Shown here: one piece after another, positions 33,654 through 41,211 of the stretch
Layout: each line of letters starts with the position of its first letter
How positions within the stretch are numbered: the first letter of the stretch is position 1
Assembly: GCF_003201355.1 (NCBI RefSeq)
Contig: NZ_QICL01000001.1
Span: forward strand, 496,001 to 560,000
Origin: Indolivaga alginatilytica
Lineage (GTDB): Bacteria; Bacteroidota; Bacteroidia; Bacteroidales; Dysgonomonadaceae
Reading direction: 5' to 3'
Length of the DNA: 64,000 nt
The notes under the pieces: model-generated
What the model was told of the DNA's origin: nothing
What the model saw: the letters and a program-made list of their open reading frames with translations, nothing else
Databases searched by the model: none
Position numbers and translations under genes: made by a program

Positions 33654-34745
33654 ATGCACACAACAGAACAGCGACTTTCTGCGAAACCTTATTATTTTGA
33701 TGTATTAGATGGGCTGAGAGGTACGGCAGCTATAGTAATTCTCGTTTTCCATTATCTGGAAATGATTTATTGGAACTATGCCGATAACCTTCTCGGACAT
33801 GGCTTTTTAGCTGTAGATTTTTTCTTTTGCCTCTCGGGGTTTATTATCGGATTTGCGTATGATAAACGGATGCCGCAAATCGGAATAAAAAACTTCTTCG
33901 CTAACCGCCTCATCCGCCTGCATCCGCTTGTTATTGCAGGTACAATAATCGGAGCGATCGGATATATTTTCAATCCTTTTATGGACGGAGCTTATACACT
34001 CGAATGGGGGCTTATAATTCCGGCATTTATCGCTTCACTCTTCATTCTGCCCACCCCTTTTCTCACAGGCAGAGCAGGAGCATTGTTTCCCTACAATTCG
34101 CCCGCATGGTCACTGTTCCTCGAATACCTCGCCAACATAGTATATGCACTTGTATTGATACGCCTCAAAAACAAATGGTTACTCGTTCTTGGCATTGCAA
34201 GCGCAATCTGGTTAACCTATAGTTCGTATTCTTCGGGATGGCTTATCAACGGATGGGACGGCAAAACATTTCTCGACGGATTTCCACGGGTTAGCTTCTC
34301 TTTTATTGCCGGACTATTGATATTCCGTTTCAACCTCATCTGGAAAAACAAATTCGGATTCATACTGCCCTTTGTTTTACTGATTGCCGTGTTCTTATAT
34401 CCACACTCCGAAAACGACTGGCTTACCGAGTCGTTACTGGTAATCGTGGTCTTTCCTCTTACAATCAGTATCGGTTCGGGAGCTTCGGTTAACGGGCTGA
34501 TGCAATCTTTCTGTAAATTTATCGGGCGTTTGTCTTATCCGCTTTACATGACACACATCACTACCGTCTGGACATTTGGTAATTACTATAACAAATACAG
34601 TCCATCGGGCATGAAGCTTGTAATGATCGTTACGGCATTAATTATTTTCAACCTTGTGTTTGCCTATATCATCATGCGGATTTTTGACGAACCTGTACGT
34701 GCATGGCTCACGACTAAACGAAAACAGATGAGAATGAAGCCTTAA
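33654..34745 (+). CDS. Acyltransferase-3 family (OafA/YrhL-like) membrane protein
   Basis: This 363-residue protein has about ten membrane helices. The diagnostic N-terminus 'DVLDGLRGTAAIVILVFHYLEMIYW' carries the catalytic His, followed by 'AVDFFFCLSGFIIGFAYDKR' and 'FFANRLIRLHPLV' (R-x10-R motif). These membrane acyltransferases O-acetylate cell-surface or extracellular glycans. It follows the hydrolase gene by 22 nt, so the two are probably co-transcribed and may act on the same surface polymer, one adding and one removing acyl groups. That coupling is an inference. Confidence 0.88.
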   Translation: MHTTEQRLSAKPYYFDVLDGLRGTAAIVILVFHYLEMIYWNYADNLLGHGFLAVDFFFCLSGFIIGFAYDKRMPQIGIKNFFANRLIRLHPLVIAGTIIGAIGYIFNPFMDGAYTLEWGLIIPAFIASLFILPTPFLTGRAGALFPYNSPAWSLFLEYLANIVYALVLIRLKNKWLLVLGIASAIWLTYSSYSSGWLINGWDGKTFLDGFPRVSFSFIAGLLIFRFNLIWKNKFGFILPFVLLIAVFLYPHSENDWLTESLLVIVVFPLTISIGSGASVNGLMQSFCKFIGRLSYPLYMTHITTVWTFGNYYNKYSPSGMKLVMIVTALIIFNLVFAYIIMRIFDEPVRAWLTTKRKQMRMKP

Positions 34746-34814
34746 ACCAAGACTTTTATTCTGACGTTTTTTTCGATAGCAGCATACAATTTACGGTTCA
34801 ATCCGAAAATTGTA

Positions 34815-34822
34815 TATCTTTG
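34815..34822 (+). promoter_or_regulatory. Bacteroidota -7 box (TATCTTTG)
   Basis: A TAnnTTTG match about 70 nt after the acyltransferase stop codon. It would start the leader RNA of the methyltransferase gene at about 34829. Confidence 0.5.
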
Positions 34823-34828
34823 TAAAAT

Positions 34829-35033
34829 TAAAATTAGTGTATGTTTACTATTTCAATACTAAAGAAGGAGTCCGTGTCGTAAACAATCTGTATCTTTTTA
34901 CAGGTTGTCCTTTCGTTTGTTCCCGAATAATCTTTTGGGAATAGTTCATTGTATTTAATTATCAGAATTAATATTTCATATCATGCAAGGCTGTTACCAG
35001 ATCCTTTTTGCATCATATGACTAAAAACGAAAC
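34829..35033 (+). promoter_or_regulatory. Structured 5' leader of the methyltransferase gene
   Basis: The 205-nt leader holds three strong hairpins: ACAATCTGTA/TACAGGTTGT (about 34882-34907), TCCCGAA/TTTTGGGA (34921-34940) and ATGCAAGG/CCTTTTTGCAT (34983-35013). The first is a perfect ten-pair stem. I recognise no riboswitch consensus. The third sits 20 nt before the start codon and could block translation. Confidence 0.4.
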
Positions 35034-35810
35034 ATGATGAGTAACGAACATAAATCAATTCACGAATTCGACTTCAACTTAATCTGCGAATACTTCACCC
35101 ATGTAGAACGACAAGGACCCGGAAGCCCCGAAATTACCATAAAAGCGTTGAGCTTTGTGGAAAATCTGACTTCGGAATCACGCATAGCCGACATAGGTTG
35201 CGGAACGGGCGGTCAAACCATGGTACTGGCACAGCATGCACCGGGAAATGTTACAGGTATCGACATCTTTCCTCAGTTTATAGAACAGTTTAACATCAAT
35301 ACCGCTCAACTGGGCTTGAACGACAGGGTGAAAGGCATAGTCGGCTCGATGGACAATCTTCACTTCAAGAATGAAGAGCTAGACCTGATCTGGTCTGAGG
35401 GAGCAATCTACAATGTCGGATTTGAACGAGGCATCAACGAATGGCATAAATTCTTGAAAACGGGAGGCTATTTAGCAGTTACGGAAGCATCGTGGTTTAC
35501 AGACGAACGTCCTGCCGAGATTAACGATTTTTGGAACGATGCCTATCCTGAGATAGATACAATTCCTAACAAAGTAGCTCAGATGCAGAAAGCAGGATAT
35601 ATTCCCGTAGCCACATTTATACTACCCGAAAGCTGTTGGACAGAACATTTCTATTCGCCGCAAGCCATTGCACAGGAAATCTTCCTGAAGAAGCATGCAG
35701 GAAATAAAATGGCGGAAGGTTTTATTGCCAACCAACGGCACGAGATGGAACTATATAATCAATACAAAGCCTATTACGGCTATGTATTTTACATAGGTAA
35801 AAAAATCTGA
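35034..35810 (+). CDS. Class I SAM-dependent methyltransferase
   Basis: The 258-residue protein has the class I Rossmann motif I '[17 protein letters not shown]', then motif '[14 protein letters not shown]' (acidic residue after strand 2) and '[40 protein letters not shown]'. The overall form fits the Methyltransf_11/25 group of small-molecule methylases. A second ATG lies one codon downstream. It probably methylates a small metabolite; the substrate is unknown. It is preceded by a 200-nt structured leader and followed by a MITE. Confidence 0.9.
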   Translation: MMSNEHKSIHEFDFNLICEYFTHVERQGPGSPEITIKALSFVENLTSESRIADIGCGTGGQTMVLAQHAPGNVTGIDIFPQFIEQFNINTAQLGLNDRVKGIVGSMDNLHFKNEELDLIWSEGAIYNVGFERGINEWHKFLKTGGYLAVTEASWFTDERPAEINDFWNDAYPEIDTIPNKVAQMQKAGYIPVATFILPESCWTEHFYSPQAIAQEIFLKKHAGNKMAEGFIANQRHEMELYNQYKAYYGYVFYIGKKI

Positions 35811-35827
35811 ATCATTTAAAAAGAAGG

Positions 35828-35991
35828 GAGGGTGTCCCAAAAGTAGAATGGGCACACAAAACACACTGAATATACAGATTTTATATTTTCAAATTTCACT
35901 TATAATGAGATGCTTATAAAAAATATAAATCTGTGACATATCTGTATTTTCCGTGTTCTCCGTGTTCTGATACTACTTTTTAGACAGCCTC
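35828..35991. mobile_element. MITE-like element with IS-type inverted ends
   Basis: The left end GAGGGTGTCCCAAAAGTAG is matched by the reverse complement of the right end, GAGGCTGTCTAAAAAGTAG, over about 20 nt. They bound a non-coding 164-bp body with ATAAATCTGT-type internal inverted repeats. The ends resemble terminal inverted repeats of IS4/IS1182-like elements. No transposase is inside. A similar single end occurs near 16685. Confidence 0.6.
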
Positions 35992-36028
35992 TTTCTTAAG
36001 TAAAACTATTTACCGAGACACCCTCAAT

Positions 36029-36604
36029 ATGAACTATCTGGCACATGCATATCTGTCGTTTAATAATCCCGACCTGCTTATCGGAAACCTCATTGCCGAT
36101 TGTGTAAAGGGTAAACAGATAAACGATTTTTCACAAGGCGTACAACAAGGCATACACCTGCACCGAAAAATAGATGAATATACCGATGCACACCCCGTTA
36201 TCCGGGAGATACAGAAATTGTATACCCTATCGGCAGGAAGATACAACGGAGTCTTTCTGGATGTGACATTCGATCATTTTCTGGCAACAGATTCGCTCAA
36301 CGAACCGCCCGAAGGCTGGCAGAAATTCAGTAAGTGGTGCTATCTGCAAATAGATAAAAATATAGACGAAACACCCCATATATTTCAACGTCTGTTTTCG
36401 TACATGAAAAAAGAAGACTGGCTCTACAACTACCGTTACAAATGGATGATGCAACGAAGCTTTGAACGTCTTGCTCAACGGGCAAAGTATCTGCCGGAAG
36501 ATGCCAACATTTATTCGGCTTTCGAGCAGAATTACAATGAACTTCAGGAGGGATACAAAATCTTTTTCCCCGAACTAAAGCAATTTGTTGAAAAAGAACT
36601 TTAA
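36029..36604 (+). CDS. Acyl carrier protein phosphodiesterase-like (AcpH family, DUF479)
   Basis: The 191-residue protein has the AcpH layout 'MNYLAHAYLSFNNPDLLIGNLIADCVKGKQ', 'GIHLHRKIDEYTDAHPVI' and 'GVFLDVTFDHFLATDS'. These give the His and Asp residues of the HD-like metal site (H6, D24, H43, D47, D80, H83 region). AcpH removes phosphopantetheine from holo-ACP. In many Bacteroidota the family acts as a housekeeping hydrolase. It is monocistronic, and the DNA downstream (36605-37204) contains phage-gene remnants. Confidence 0.88.
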   Translation: MNYLAHAYLSFNNPDLLIGNLIADCVKGKQINDFSQGVQQGIHLHRKIDEYTDAHPVIREIQKLYTLSAGRYNGVFLDVTFDHFLATDSLNEPPEGWQKFSKWCYLQIDKNIDETPHIFQRLFSYMKKEDWLYNYRYKWMMQRSFERLAQRAKYLPEDANIYSAFEQNYNELQEGYKIFFPELKQFVEKEL

Positions 36605-37204
36605 GTTGTTTTTTATCTATCAAGCGGACAAATCTTTTGAGGCACGGATACTTTCGGAGTGCGAAGCGTGGATCGGCTTAATATAGCCGGCACGATTTGG
36701 GGCAACCGGGCAAAATTGAGTATATCGTTGGTCCACTATTATTTATTCTATCTTTTGAGTCTTAAAGCCTTCCATAGCTTATGGCTTGTAGCTTAAGTAA
36801 GTCGCCATACAACTTACTTGCTATTGTTGTGTCCATATTAATCTGAAACCAAAATCGACTCAAACAATAAAAACCCAGCAAACGACTCAGCAAACGGCTC
36901 ACCTACTACAATGAAAATCAAAAACTTAAATACAAATCAGACTCAGTAATAGACTCAGCAAACAACTCAGTGGCAACTCAGCGGCGACCCAAACTTAAAG
37001 AAAGAAAAGAAAGAGGAAGAAAGAAATACTATTTCCCCCTATAATCCCCCAAAGGGAGATATTCCGATGATTTTATCTATCCTAAAAAATGTACATTCAT
37101 TCACAAAGAGTACTTATGCCCTCTGCATTCGAGGGAGACACAAAAAACAAACGCCTCAAATCTCTTCGGATCAAGGCGTTTAAGCATTCGATAATCAAAT
37201 GGAA
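36605..37204. other. Intergenic region with probable coding remnants
   Basis: No complete gene. TTTATCTAT occurs at 36612-36620 and again at 37072-37080. From about 36990 one frame reads 'KKEKKEEERNTISPYNPPKGDIPM', the kind of tail seen on phage-type replication proteins, and stays open to about 37183. Direct repeats of ACTCAGCAAAC lie at 36875-36990. A diverged second copy of the 36990-37090 block lies at 37870-38005. The ORF 37089-37376 enters the antisense of the PEGA gene and is not a convincing gene. Confidence 0.4.
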
Positions 37205-37702
37205 TTACTTATCCAAAATTTTCTTCTTTTCTTTTTCGAACTCCTCGGCGGTAATGATCTTGTCATCCAGAAGTTTTTTCAGATTTCTCAACTCTTCCGA
37301 TTTGCTTTGGCTCAAAGTACCTGAGTCTTTTTTAACCTCTTCTACTTTCGTTCCCGAAAGAGGAACCATTTCGTAAGTACGCTCGGGTTTATATTTCATA
37401 GTCCACAAAAACGGAACCAATACAAATATACCGCCGATAATAGCACCTACGTCAGCCTGTTCACTTCTCGAAAATCCTACATTAAGGGGTTCATAACCTT
37501 CTTTTTCCAGTTTAACAGAAGTGTACGATCCTACAATTTTAGTGTCGGTGTGCTTATATGGAGTTGTCCCCACAGCTTCCCCATTGAGAAAAACTCTCGC
37601 GCCCGCCGGTGATGAATTGATCACAGTCGAACTCGAACAGCTTGCTAACAATAAAGAACCTGCTAAAATAAAGGATATGACTCCAACTTTGTTTTTTTTC
37701 AT
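37205..37702 (-). CDS. PEGA-domain lipoprotein with C-terminal SHOCT-like helix pair
   Basis: The 165-residue precursor has a lipobox L-L-A-S-C (Cys22). The mature part begins with a PEGA domain 'VINSSPAGARVFLNGEAVGTTPYKHTD' (28-54), which is followed by a strand 'SVKLEKEGYEPLNVGF', a hydrophobic helix (about 88-104), and a C-terminal helical hairpin 'LRNLKKLLDDKIITAEEFEKEKKKIL', the SHOCT pattern. It probably sits in the outer membrane and binds a partner or the wall. It converges with the array of small genes to its right. Confidence 0.85.
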   Translation of the reverse strand: MKKNKVGVISFILAGSLLLASCSSSTVINSSPAGARVFLNGEAVGTTPYKHTDTKIVGSYTSVKLEKEGYEPLNVGFSRSEQADVGAIIGGIFVLVPFLWTMKYKPERTYEMVPLSGTKVEEVKKDSGTLSQSKSEELRNLKKLLDDKIITAEEFEKEKKKILDK

Positions 37703-38118
37703 ATTATGCGATTTAAGTGTGATTACAATCGCAAATATATCAAAATATTTAACTGTTTATCTCTTTTTTCCTTTTTCTGCATCATTAATCTCAACAATTT
37801 CTAATTTTAACATTAAAAATTCATAAAACGAGTTATCAGACAAACCACATACCAATCTAATAAACAACACATTACAGAATAAACAAGTTAGAAAGCAACT
37901 CACCAATCAACTCAAACTTTAAGAAAAAATAAGAAAGAAATACTTATTTCCCTCTATAATCCCCCGAGAGGATGTATATCAATAATTCTATCTATCCTAA
38001 AAATCTTAATCTCATGATGTACTAAAGACACTTTTATTTCTCTCCTGTTAAACCTTATTCCGTTCGGGCAGTCTATACTGATAACAAACAATAGAAACCT
38101 TTAACACATACACAGAAT
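37703..38118. other. Intergenic region ahead of the small-gene array
   Basis: A 37870-38005 block repeats the 36990-37090 coding remnant with frame-breaking changes, ending in CTATCTATCCTAAAAA at 37988-38003. The first, diverged leader of the MKTDLYTK array (TAAACCTTATTCCG... AACAATAGAAACC) precedes ATG 38119. No gene is seen. Confidence 0.4.
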
Positions 38119-38361
38119 ATGAAAACAGATTTGTATACCAAAATTATCCTTACTGTAATTGCGATACGCTCTACTGTAAACCTGCTAAAAGAACTGGGAA
38201 TAATGCTAAGTACCAAGGTAAAAAAAGCTGCAACCGTTGCTGCCCCTACACAAGCCACCCCTGTGGATGTGAACATTACACACATCAACGGTTGTGCTTT
38301 GGAGGACAATTACAACGGTTATGTAATTCCGGTCGAAATGATAAAGAACCGTGACAAATAA
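38119..38361 (+). CDS. MKTDLYTK-family small membrane protein, copy 1
   Basis: The protein has 80 residues. It starts M-K-T-D-L-Y-T-K and has one hydrophobic stretch (about 8-27), then an Ala/Thr/Pro linker and the conserved 'PVDVNITHING' and a final N-R-D-K. Six related genes stand in a row to 41563. I do not know the family's function; similar short proteins occur singly in many Bacteroidales. Copy 1 has the most diverged leader and an unusual 'TKVKKAATVAA' linker. Confidence 0.6.
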   Translation: MKTDLYTKIILTVIAIRSTVNLLKELGIMLSTKVKKAATVAAPTQATPVDVNITHINGCALEDNYNGYVIPVEMIKNRDK

Positions 38362-38442
38362 ACCGATTGCCGCTTCCTCTACCAACACACTACTAACACT
38401 TTTTATTTCCTGCTGATTAAACCTTCGATAAGTTGAATAGTC

Positions 38443-38450
38443 TATATTTG
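38443..38450 (+). promoter_or_regulatory. Array leader promoter (TATATTTG)
   Basis: The -7 box in the repeated leader of copy 2. The same leader recurs before copies 4, 5 and 6 and, diverged, copy 1. Confidence 0.6.
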
Positions 38451-38486
38451 TATACGAGCGATAGTAACCATTTAATACACATGATT

Positions 38487-38741
38487 ATGAAAACAGGTTT
38501 ATTTTCGATACTCACCTCTGCTATAAGATCTATACCCTTCATAGCCAATTATCTGAAAAATATGGAAGCCATATATTCCGCAAGATTCAATGCGGATGTT
38601 CCTCCCACATATCCTACTGTTACAACTACCGAAAGTGTATTGTGGGAAAAGAATACTTTACATATCGACAGTTTGGCTGACGGCGATATTTACAGCAATT
38701 CCACTACAGCTTTTGAAATTACAGAAAATCAAGATAAATAA
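38487..38741 (+). CDS. MKTDLYTK-family small protein, diverged copy 2
   Basis: From ATG 38487 it has 84 residues and starts M-K-T-G-L-F-S. An ATG six bases earlier is also possible. The N-terminus is less hydrophobic than in other copies and the PVDVNI motif is lost, but the ending E-N-Q-D-K and the leader are family-like. It looks like an eroding paralog that still has an open frame. Its promoter is the typical repeated leader. Confidence 0.45.
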   Translation: MKTGLFSILTSAIRSIPFIANYLKNMEAIYSARFNADVPPTYPTVTTTESVLWEKNTLHIDSLADGDIYSNSTTAFEITENQDK

Positions 38742-38766
38742 TAATAACCATTAATTTTCACTGATT

Positions 38767-39018
38767 ATGAAAACAGACTTGTATACCAAAATCGTTCTTA
38801 CGATTATCGCTATTGCACTAAGTGCTATCGCTTTCCAAAATGTAAATTTTGTTTCTACAGCTACAGCAAGCACCGCCTCAACTGCACCCAACCCTTTGCC
38901 TGCACCAACGCAAAACAATGTGATTGATGTTAGGTTGGTAGACGTTGGTGGTGAAATAGGTACGCGAAGTTATCGTACACAGGTTCCAGTAGTAATTGTG
39001 GAAAATAAAGACAAATAA
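38767..39018 (+). CDS. MKTDLYTK-family small membrane protein, copy 3
   Basis: The protein has 83 residues, with M-K-T-D-L-Y-T-K, a helix (about 9-30), a Ser/Thr/Ala/Pro linker, then 'VIDVRLVDVGGEIG' and the ending E-N-K-D-K. It follows copy 2 by 25 nt without its own leader, so copies 2 and 3 share one transcript. The terminator AGCACC/GGTGCT with T7 follows at 39043-39070. Function unknown. Confidence 0.6.
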   Translation: MKTDLYTKIVLTIIAIALSAIAFQNVNFVSTATASTASTAPNPLPAPTQNNVIDVRLVDVGGEIGTRSYRTQVPVVIVENKDK

Positions 39019-39042
39019 TCTTTATAATAAGATACATATACA

Positions 39043-39070
39043 GAGCACCAACCAAAACGGTGCTTTTTTT
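39043..39070 (+). terminator. Intrinsic terminator inside the small-gene array
   Basis: Stem AGCACC/GGTGCT followed by TTTTTTT. The same type of terminator recurs at 40548-40574 and 41139-41166. Confidence 0.75.
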
Positions 39071-39107
39071 ATTACCCCCCATTAAACCTTACATAATCTG
39101 AATAGTC

Positions 39108-39115
39108 TATATTTG
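39108..39115 (+). promoter_or_regulatory. Array leader promoter (TATATTTG)
   Basis: The -7 box within a leader of about 68 nt (39084-39151) that is identical, apart from the first bases, to the one before copy 5 at 40583-40654. Confidence 0.65.
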
Positions 39116-39151
39116 TATACAAACAATAGAAACCATTAACAAACTTAGATT

Positions 39152-39403
39152 ATGAAAACTGACTTGTATACAAAAACCGTTCTTACTGTGATTGCTGTAT
39201 TTTTAGGTGTATTGATATTTCAAAACACAAGTGTAATATCAACTGTACAGGCAAACACTGCTGCAACCTCACCTACTCCTATACCTACTGCGATACAAAA
39301 TACTCCTGTCGATGTGAATATTGTACAAGTGGATGGTAAACCTGTATTAGTTGAGGGTTTTAATGGAAAAAATGCACTAAGGGTTTCGCAAAATCAATAT
39401 TGA
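39152..39403 (+). CDS. MKTDLYTK-family small membrane protein, copy 4
   Basis: The protein has 83 residues, with the same M-K-T-D-L-Y-T-K start, a clean membrane helix (9-30, 'VLTVIAVFLGVLIFQ'), a Thr/Pro/Ala linker and 'PVDVNIVQVDGK'. Its first half is almost the same as copy 5, so the two are a recent duplication. It lies 37 nt before a truncated tape-measure paralog whose start is preceded by the TTTATCTAT motif, forming one repeat of a two-gene cassette. Confidence 0.65.
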   Translation: MKTDLYTKTVLTVIAVFLGVLIFQNTSVISTVQANTAATSPTPIPTAIQNTPVDVNIVQVDGKPVLVEGFNGKNALRVSQNQY

Positions 39404-39414
39404 ATTTTCACCAA

Positions 39415-39432
39415 TTTATCTATCCAATAAAA
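39415..39432 (+). promoter_or_regulatory. TTTATCTAT island motif (copy 3)
   Basis: TTTATCTATCCAATAAAA ends 8 nt before ATG 39441 of a tape-measure-like gene. The spacing equals that of copies 1 and 2. Confidence 0.7.
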
Positions 39433-39440
39433 GAATAGAT

Positions 39441-39896
39441 ATGAGTGATAATAAAAAAATATTTATAATAGAAATTAATGGAGTTAAGCAGGCATATAAT
39501 GAGGTATGCCTGCTAACAGATGCAATAAATGGTCTGGAAGTATCATTAACTAAATCTAAAATAACAAAATTGTTATCTAATATATTTAGCAGTATTAATA
39601 ATATTAGCTCTGCATTTAAAACTACCAATGCTGATATTGAGAAAATAATTGCAGATACTCCCAAGCTTGAAGCTCTTATAAAACAGCTTGATACTATAAA
39701 CACACAGGTTACAAAAGTTAAAAGTATAACAGACACAGCAAGCACTACGTCTGAATCAAAGCCTACCACAAGTGTAACTGAGAAGAAAAATGATTCCTCT
39801 ACAACAAATTCGGAAACAGAAAAGCAAATAAAAGCATTTAATGATAGTATAAAAAAGACTCCCGTCCCTTGGGATTTGCAATCCCAAGGATACTAA
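39441..39896 (+). CDS. Truncated tape-measure-like protein (N-terminal domain only)
   Basis: The protein has 151 residues. The start 'KKIFIIEINGVKQAYNEVCLLTDAINGLEVSLTKSKITKLLSNIF' matches, in pattern, the N-terminus of the 646-residue tape measure ('KTLSIDLKINGDKQLKETVNDLTALDKAI...FPTKLAESF'). It then continues through a Ser/Thr-rich helix and stops within a REP hairpin ('PVPWDLQSQGY'). It is a paralog cut off at the site where a RAYT element stands. It may still make an N-terminal adaptor fragment. Confidence 0.55.
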   Translation: MSDNKKIFIIEINGVKQAYNEVCLLTDAINGLEVSLTKSKITKLLSNIFSSINNISSAFKTTNADIEKIIADTPKLEALIKQLDTINTQVTKVKSITDTASTTSESKPTTSVTEKKNDSSTTNSETEKQIKAFNDSIKKTPVPWDLQSQGY

Positions 39897-39915
39897 TCAA
39901 AGGATTTGCAATCCT
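39867..39915 (+). repeat. REP-type palindromes upstream of the RAYT gene
   Basis: CCTTGGGATTTGCAATCCCAAGG-type hairpin (39867-39889) and AAGGATTTGCAATCCTT (39899-39915), both with a GGATT...AATCC core. The same core recurs after the transposase gene. Confidence 0.8.
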
Positions 39916-39930
39916 TATTTAATTTAAAAC

Positions 39931-40467
39931 ATGGATATAAAAAACAAATTAACATCAGATATCTATTTTGTGACAATGACTGTAACAAATTGGATTGATG
40001 TTTTTACTCGTCCGGATTATAAACATATTATAATAGATTCATTAAATTATTGTAGTGCTAAAAAAGGATTAAATATCCACGCATGGGTGTTAATGACTAA
40101 TCATCTTCATTTGCTTATTAGCAGTGAACAAAATATATCGGATATCTTAAGAGATTTTAAAAAGTATACCTCCAAACAGCTCACACAGAATATTAGTGAA
40201 AACATCTCTGAATCCAGAAAAGAATGGCTACTAAACTTATTTGGATATGCTGCGAGTATAGACAAAAAAGTGAAAAATTATAAATTCTGGCAAGAAGGCA
40301 ATAACATCCAATTAGTTTATAGTGAGTCGTATTGTAAACAAAAAATCGATTATATTCATCAAAATCCTGTAAAAGCCGAAATTGTTAATTGTCCTGAGGA
40401 TTATCGTTATAGTTCTGCTAATGATTATATGGGAAATAAAGGTTTGGTGGAAATTATTATTATTTAA
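39931..40467 (+). CDS. REP-associated tyrosine transposase (RAYT, IS200-like fold)
   Basis: The 178-residue Y1-transposase has the HUH motif in 'MTNHLHLLI' (H58-x-H60) and the catalytic tyrosine in 'QKIDYIHQNPVKAEIV' (Tyr141), followed by 'YRYSSANDY'. It is a RAYT: palindromes of the GGATT/AATCC type lie on both sides, and there are no terminal inverted repeats. RAYTs process single-stranded REP hairpins with a 5'-phosphotyrosine intermediate. It sits inside the second tape-measure cassette and has replaced the 3' part of that gene. Confidence 0.9.
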   Translation: MDIKNKLTSDIYFVTMTVTNWIDVFTRPDYKHIIIDSLNYCSAKKGLNIHAWVLMTNHLHLLISSEQNISDILRDFKKYTSKQLTQNISENISESRKEWLLNLFGYAASIDKKVKNYKFWQEGNNIQLVYSESYCKQKIDYIHQNPVKAEIVNCPEDYRYSSANDYMGNKGLVEIIII

Positions 40468-40478
40468 TGAATACAATA

Positions 40479-40524
40479 TGGATTTCAAATCCACAACTAA
40501 ACACTCGGGATTATAAATCCCGAG
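40479..40524 (+). repeat. REP-type palindromes downstream of the RAYT gene
   Basis: TGGATTTCAAATCCA (40479-40493) and the hairpin CTCGGGATT/AATCCCGAG (40504-40524), related to the upstream palindromes. Confidence 0.8.
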
Positions 40525-40547
40525 AAACGATTATAAGTAATTTTCAC

Positions 40548-40574
40548 AAGCACTGCTACAAACGGTGCTTTTTT
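40548..40574 (+). terminator. Intrinsic terminator after the RAYT element
   Basis: AAGCAC/GTGCTT stem followed by TTTTT, sharing the GTAATTTTCACAAGCAC lead-in with the terminator at 41139. Confidence 0.7.
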
Positions 40575-40610
40575 ATTTCCCCCATTAAACCTTACATAAT
40601 CTGAATAGTC

Positions 40611-40618
40611 TATATTTG
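40611..40618 (+). promoter_or_regulatory. Array leader promoter (TATATTTG)
   Basis: Leader copy before copy 5, nearly base-for-base the same as 39084-39151. Confidence 0.65.
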
Positions 40619-40654
40619 TATACAAACAATAGAAACCATTAACAAACTTAGATT

Positions 40655-40924
40655 ATGAAAACTGACTTGTATACAAAAACCGTTCTTACTGTGATTGCTA
40701 TATTTTTAGGTGTATTGATATTTCAAAACACAAGTGTAATATCAACCGTACAGGCAGGTACTGCTGCAACCTCACCTGCTCCATTACCTGCTGCTGCACA
40801 AGCTGCTCCTGTAGACGTGAATATTGTGCAAGTCGCTGGAGTAGATTTAAAACTTACTACAGATTACAATTTTAATAGCCTTAGTGGTATACCTGTTCAT
40901 ATAAGATACAATAGCGATAAATAA
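40655..40924 (+). CDS. MKTDLYTK-family small membrane protein, copy 5
   Basis: The protein has 89 residues. The first 34 residues are almost the same as copy 4, with the same membrane helix. The linker is Ala/Pro-rich and leads to 'PVDVNIVQVAGVDLK', ending N-S-D-K. It is followed 37 nt later by a tape-measure fragment with its own TTTATCTAT motif. This is the second repeat of the cassette. Confidence 0.65.
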   Translation: MKTDLYTKTVLTVIAIFLGVLIFQNTSVISTVQAGTAATSPAPLPAAAQAAPVDVNIVQVAGVDLKLTTDYNFNSLSGIPVHIRYNSDK

Positions 40925-40943
40925 AAATCTTCTTAATTGCCAT

Positions 40944-40961
40944 TTTATCTATAATAGAAAA
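40944..40961 (+). promoter_or_regulatory. TTTATCTAT island motif (copy 4)
   Basis: TTTATCTATAATAGAAAA runs directly into ATG 40962 of a short tape-measure-like gene. Confidence 0.65.
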
Positions 40962-41156
40962 ATGGCAAAGAAAAAATATGAAATTGATATAAATATAGGA
41001 GGGCGAAAAGAACTAAAAGAGACCATTAAAGATATTGAAACCCTTGATGAAAATATAATGGCATCGAAGTTCTCGTCTAAGCTGGCAAAAATGTTTGGGA
41101 GTGCATCCGATTCTATTAAAGGTTTCTGTAATTTTCACAAGCACTACTACCAATAG
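40962..41156 (+). pseudogene. Remnant of a tape-measure gene (N-terminal 55 residues)
   Basis: The frame encodes 64 residues: 'KKYEIDINIGGRKELKETIKDIETLDENIMASKFSSKLAKMF' matches the start of the tape measure ('KINGDKQLKETVNDLTALDKAIITAKFPTKLAESF'). After S-I-K-G-F the match ends abruptly and a shared 3' segment with a terminator follows. This is a deletion product of a third tape-measure copy. Translation of a short fragment is possible. Confidence 0.65.
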
Positions 41157-41166
41157 TGCTTTTTTA
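41139..41166 (+). terminator. Intrinsic terminator after the tape-measure remnant
   Basis: AAGCACTA/TAGTGCTT stem followed by TTTTT, sharing its lead-in with 40548-40574. Confidence 0.7.
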
Positions 41167-41203
41167 TTGCCCTACAATTAAACCTTGTATAATCTGAATA
41201 GTC

Positions 41204-41211
41204 TATATTTG
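41204..41211 (+). promoter_or_regulatory. Array leader promoter (TATATTTG)
   Basis: Leader copy (41172-41248) before copy 6, with a few changes from the other copies. Confidence 0.65.

Noticed and set aside
37089-37376. 95-residue plus-strand frame starting right after a TTTATCTAT string
   Set aside because: It runs into the antisense of the PEGA gene. The start is part of a longer remnant frame, so the string may be coding and not a regulatory copy; I left it out of the motif set.
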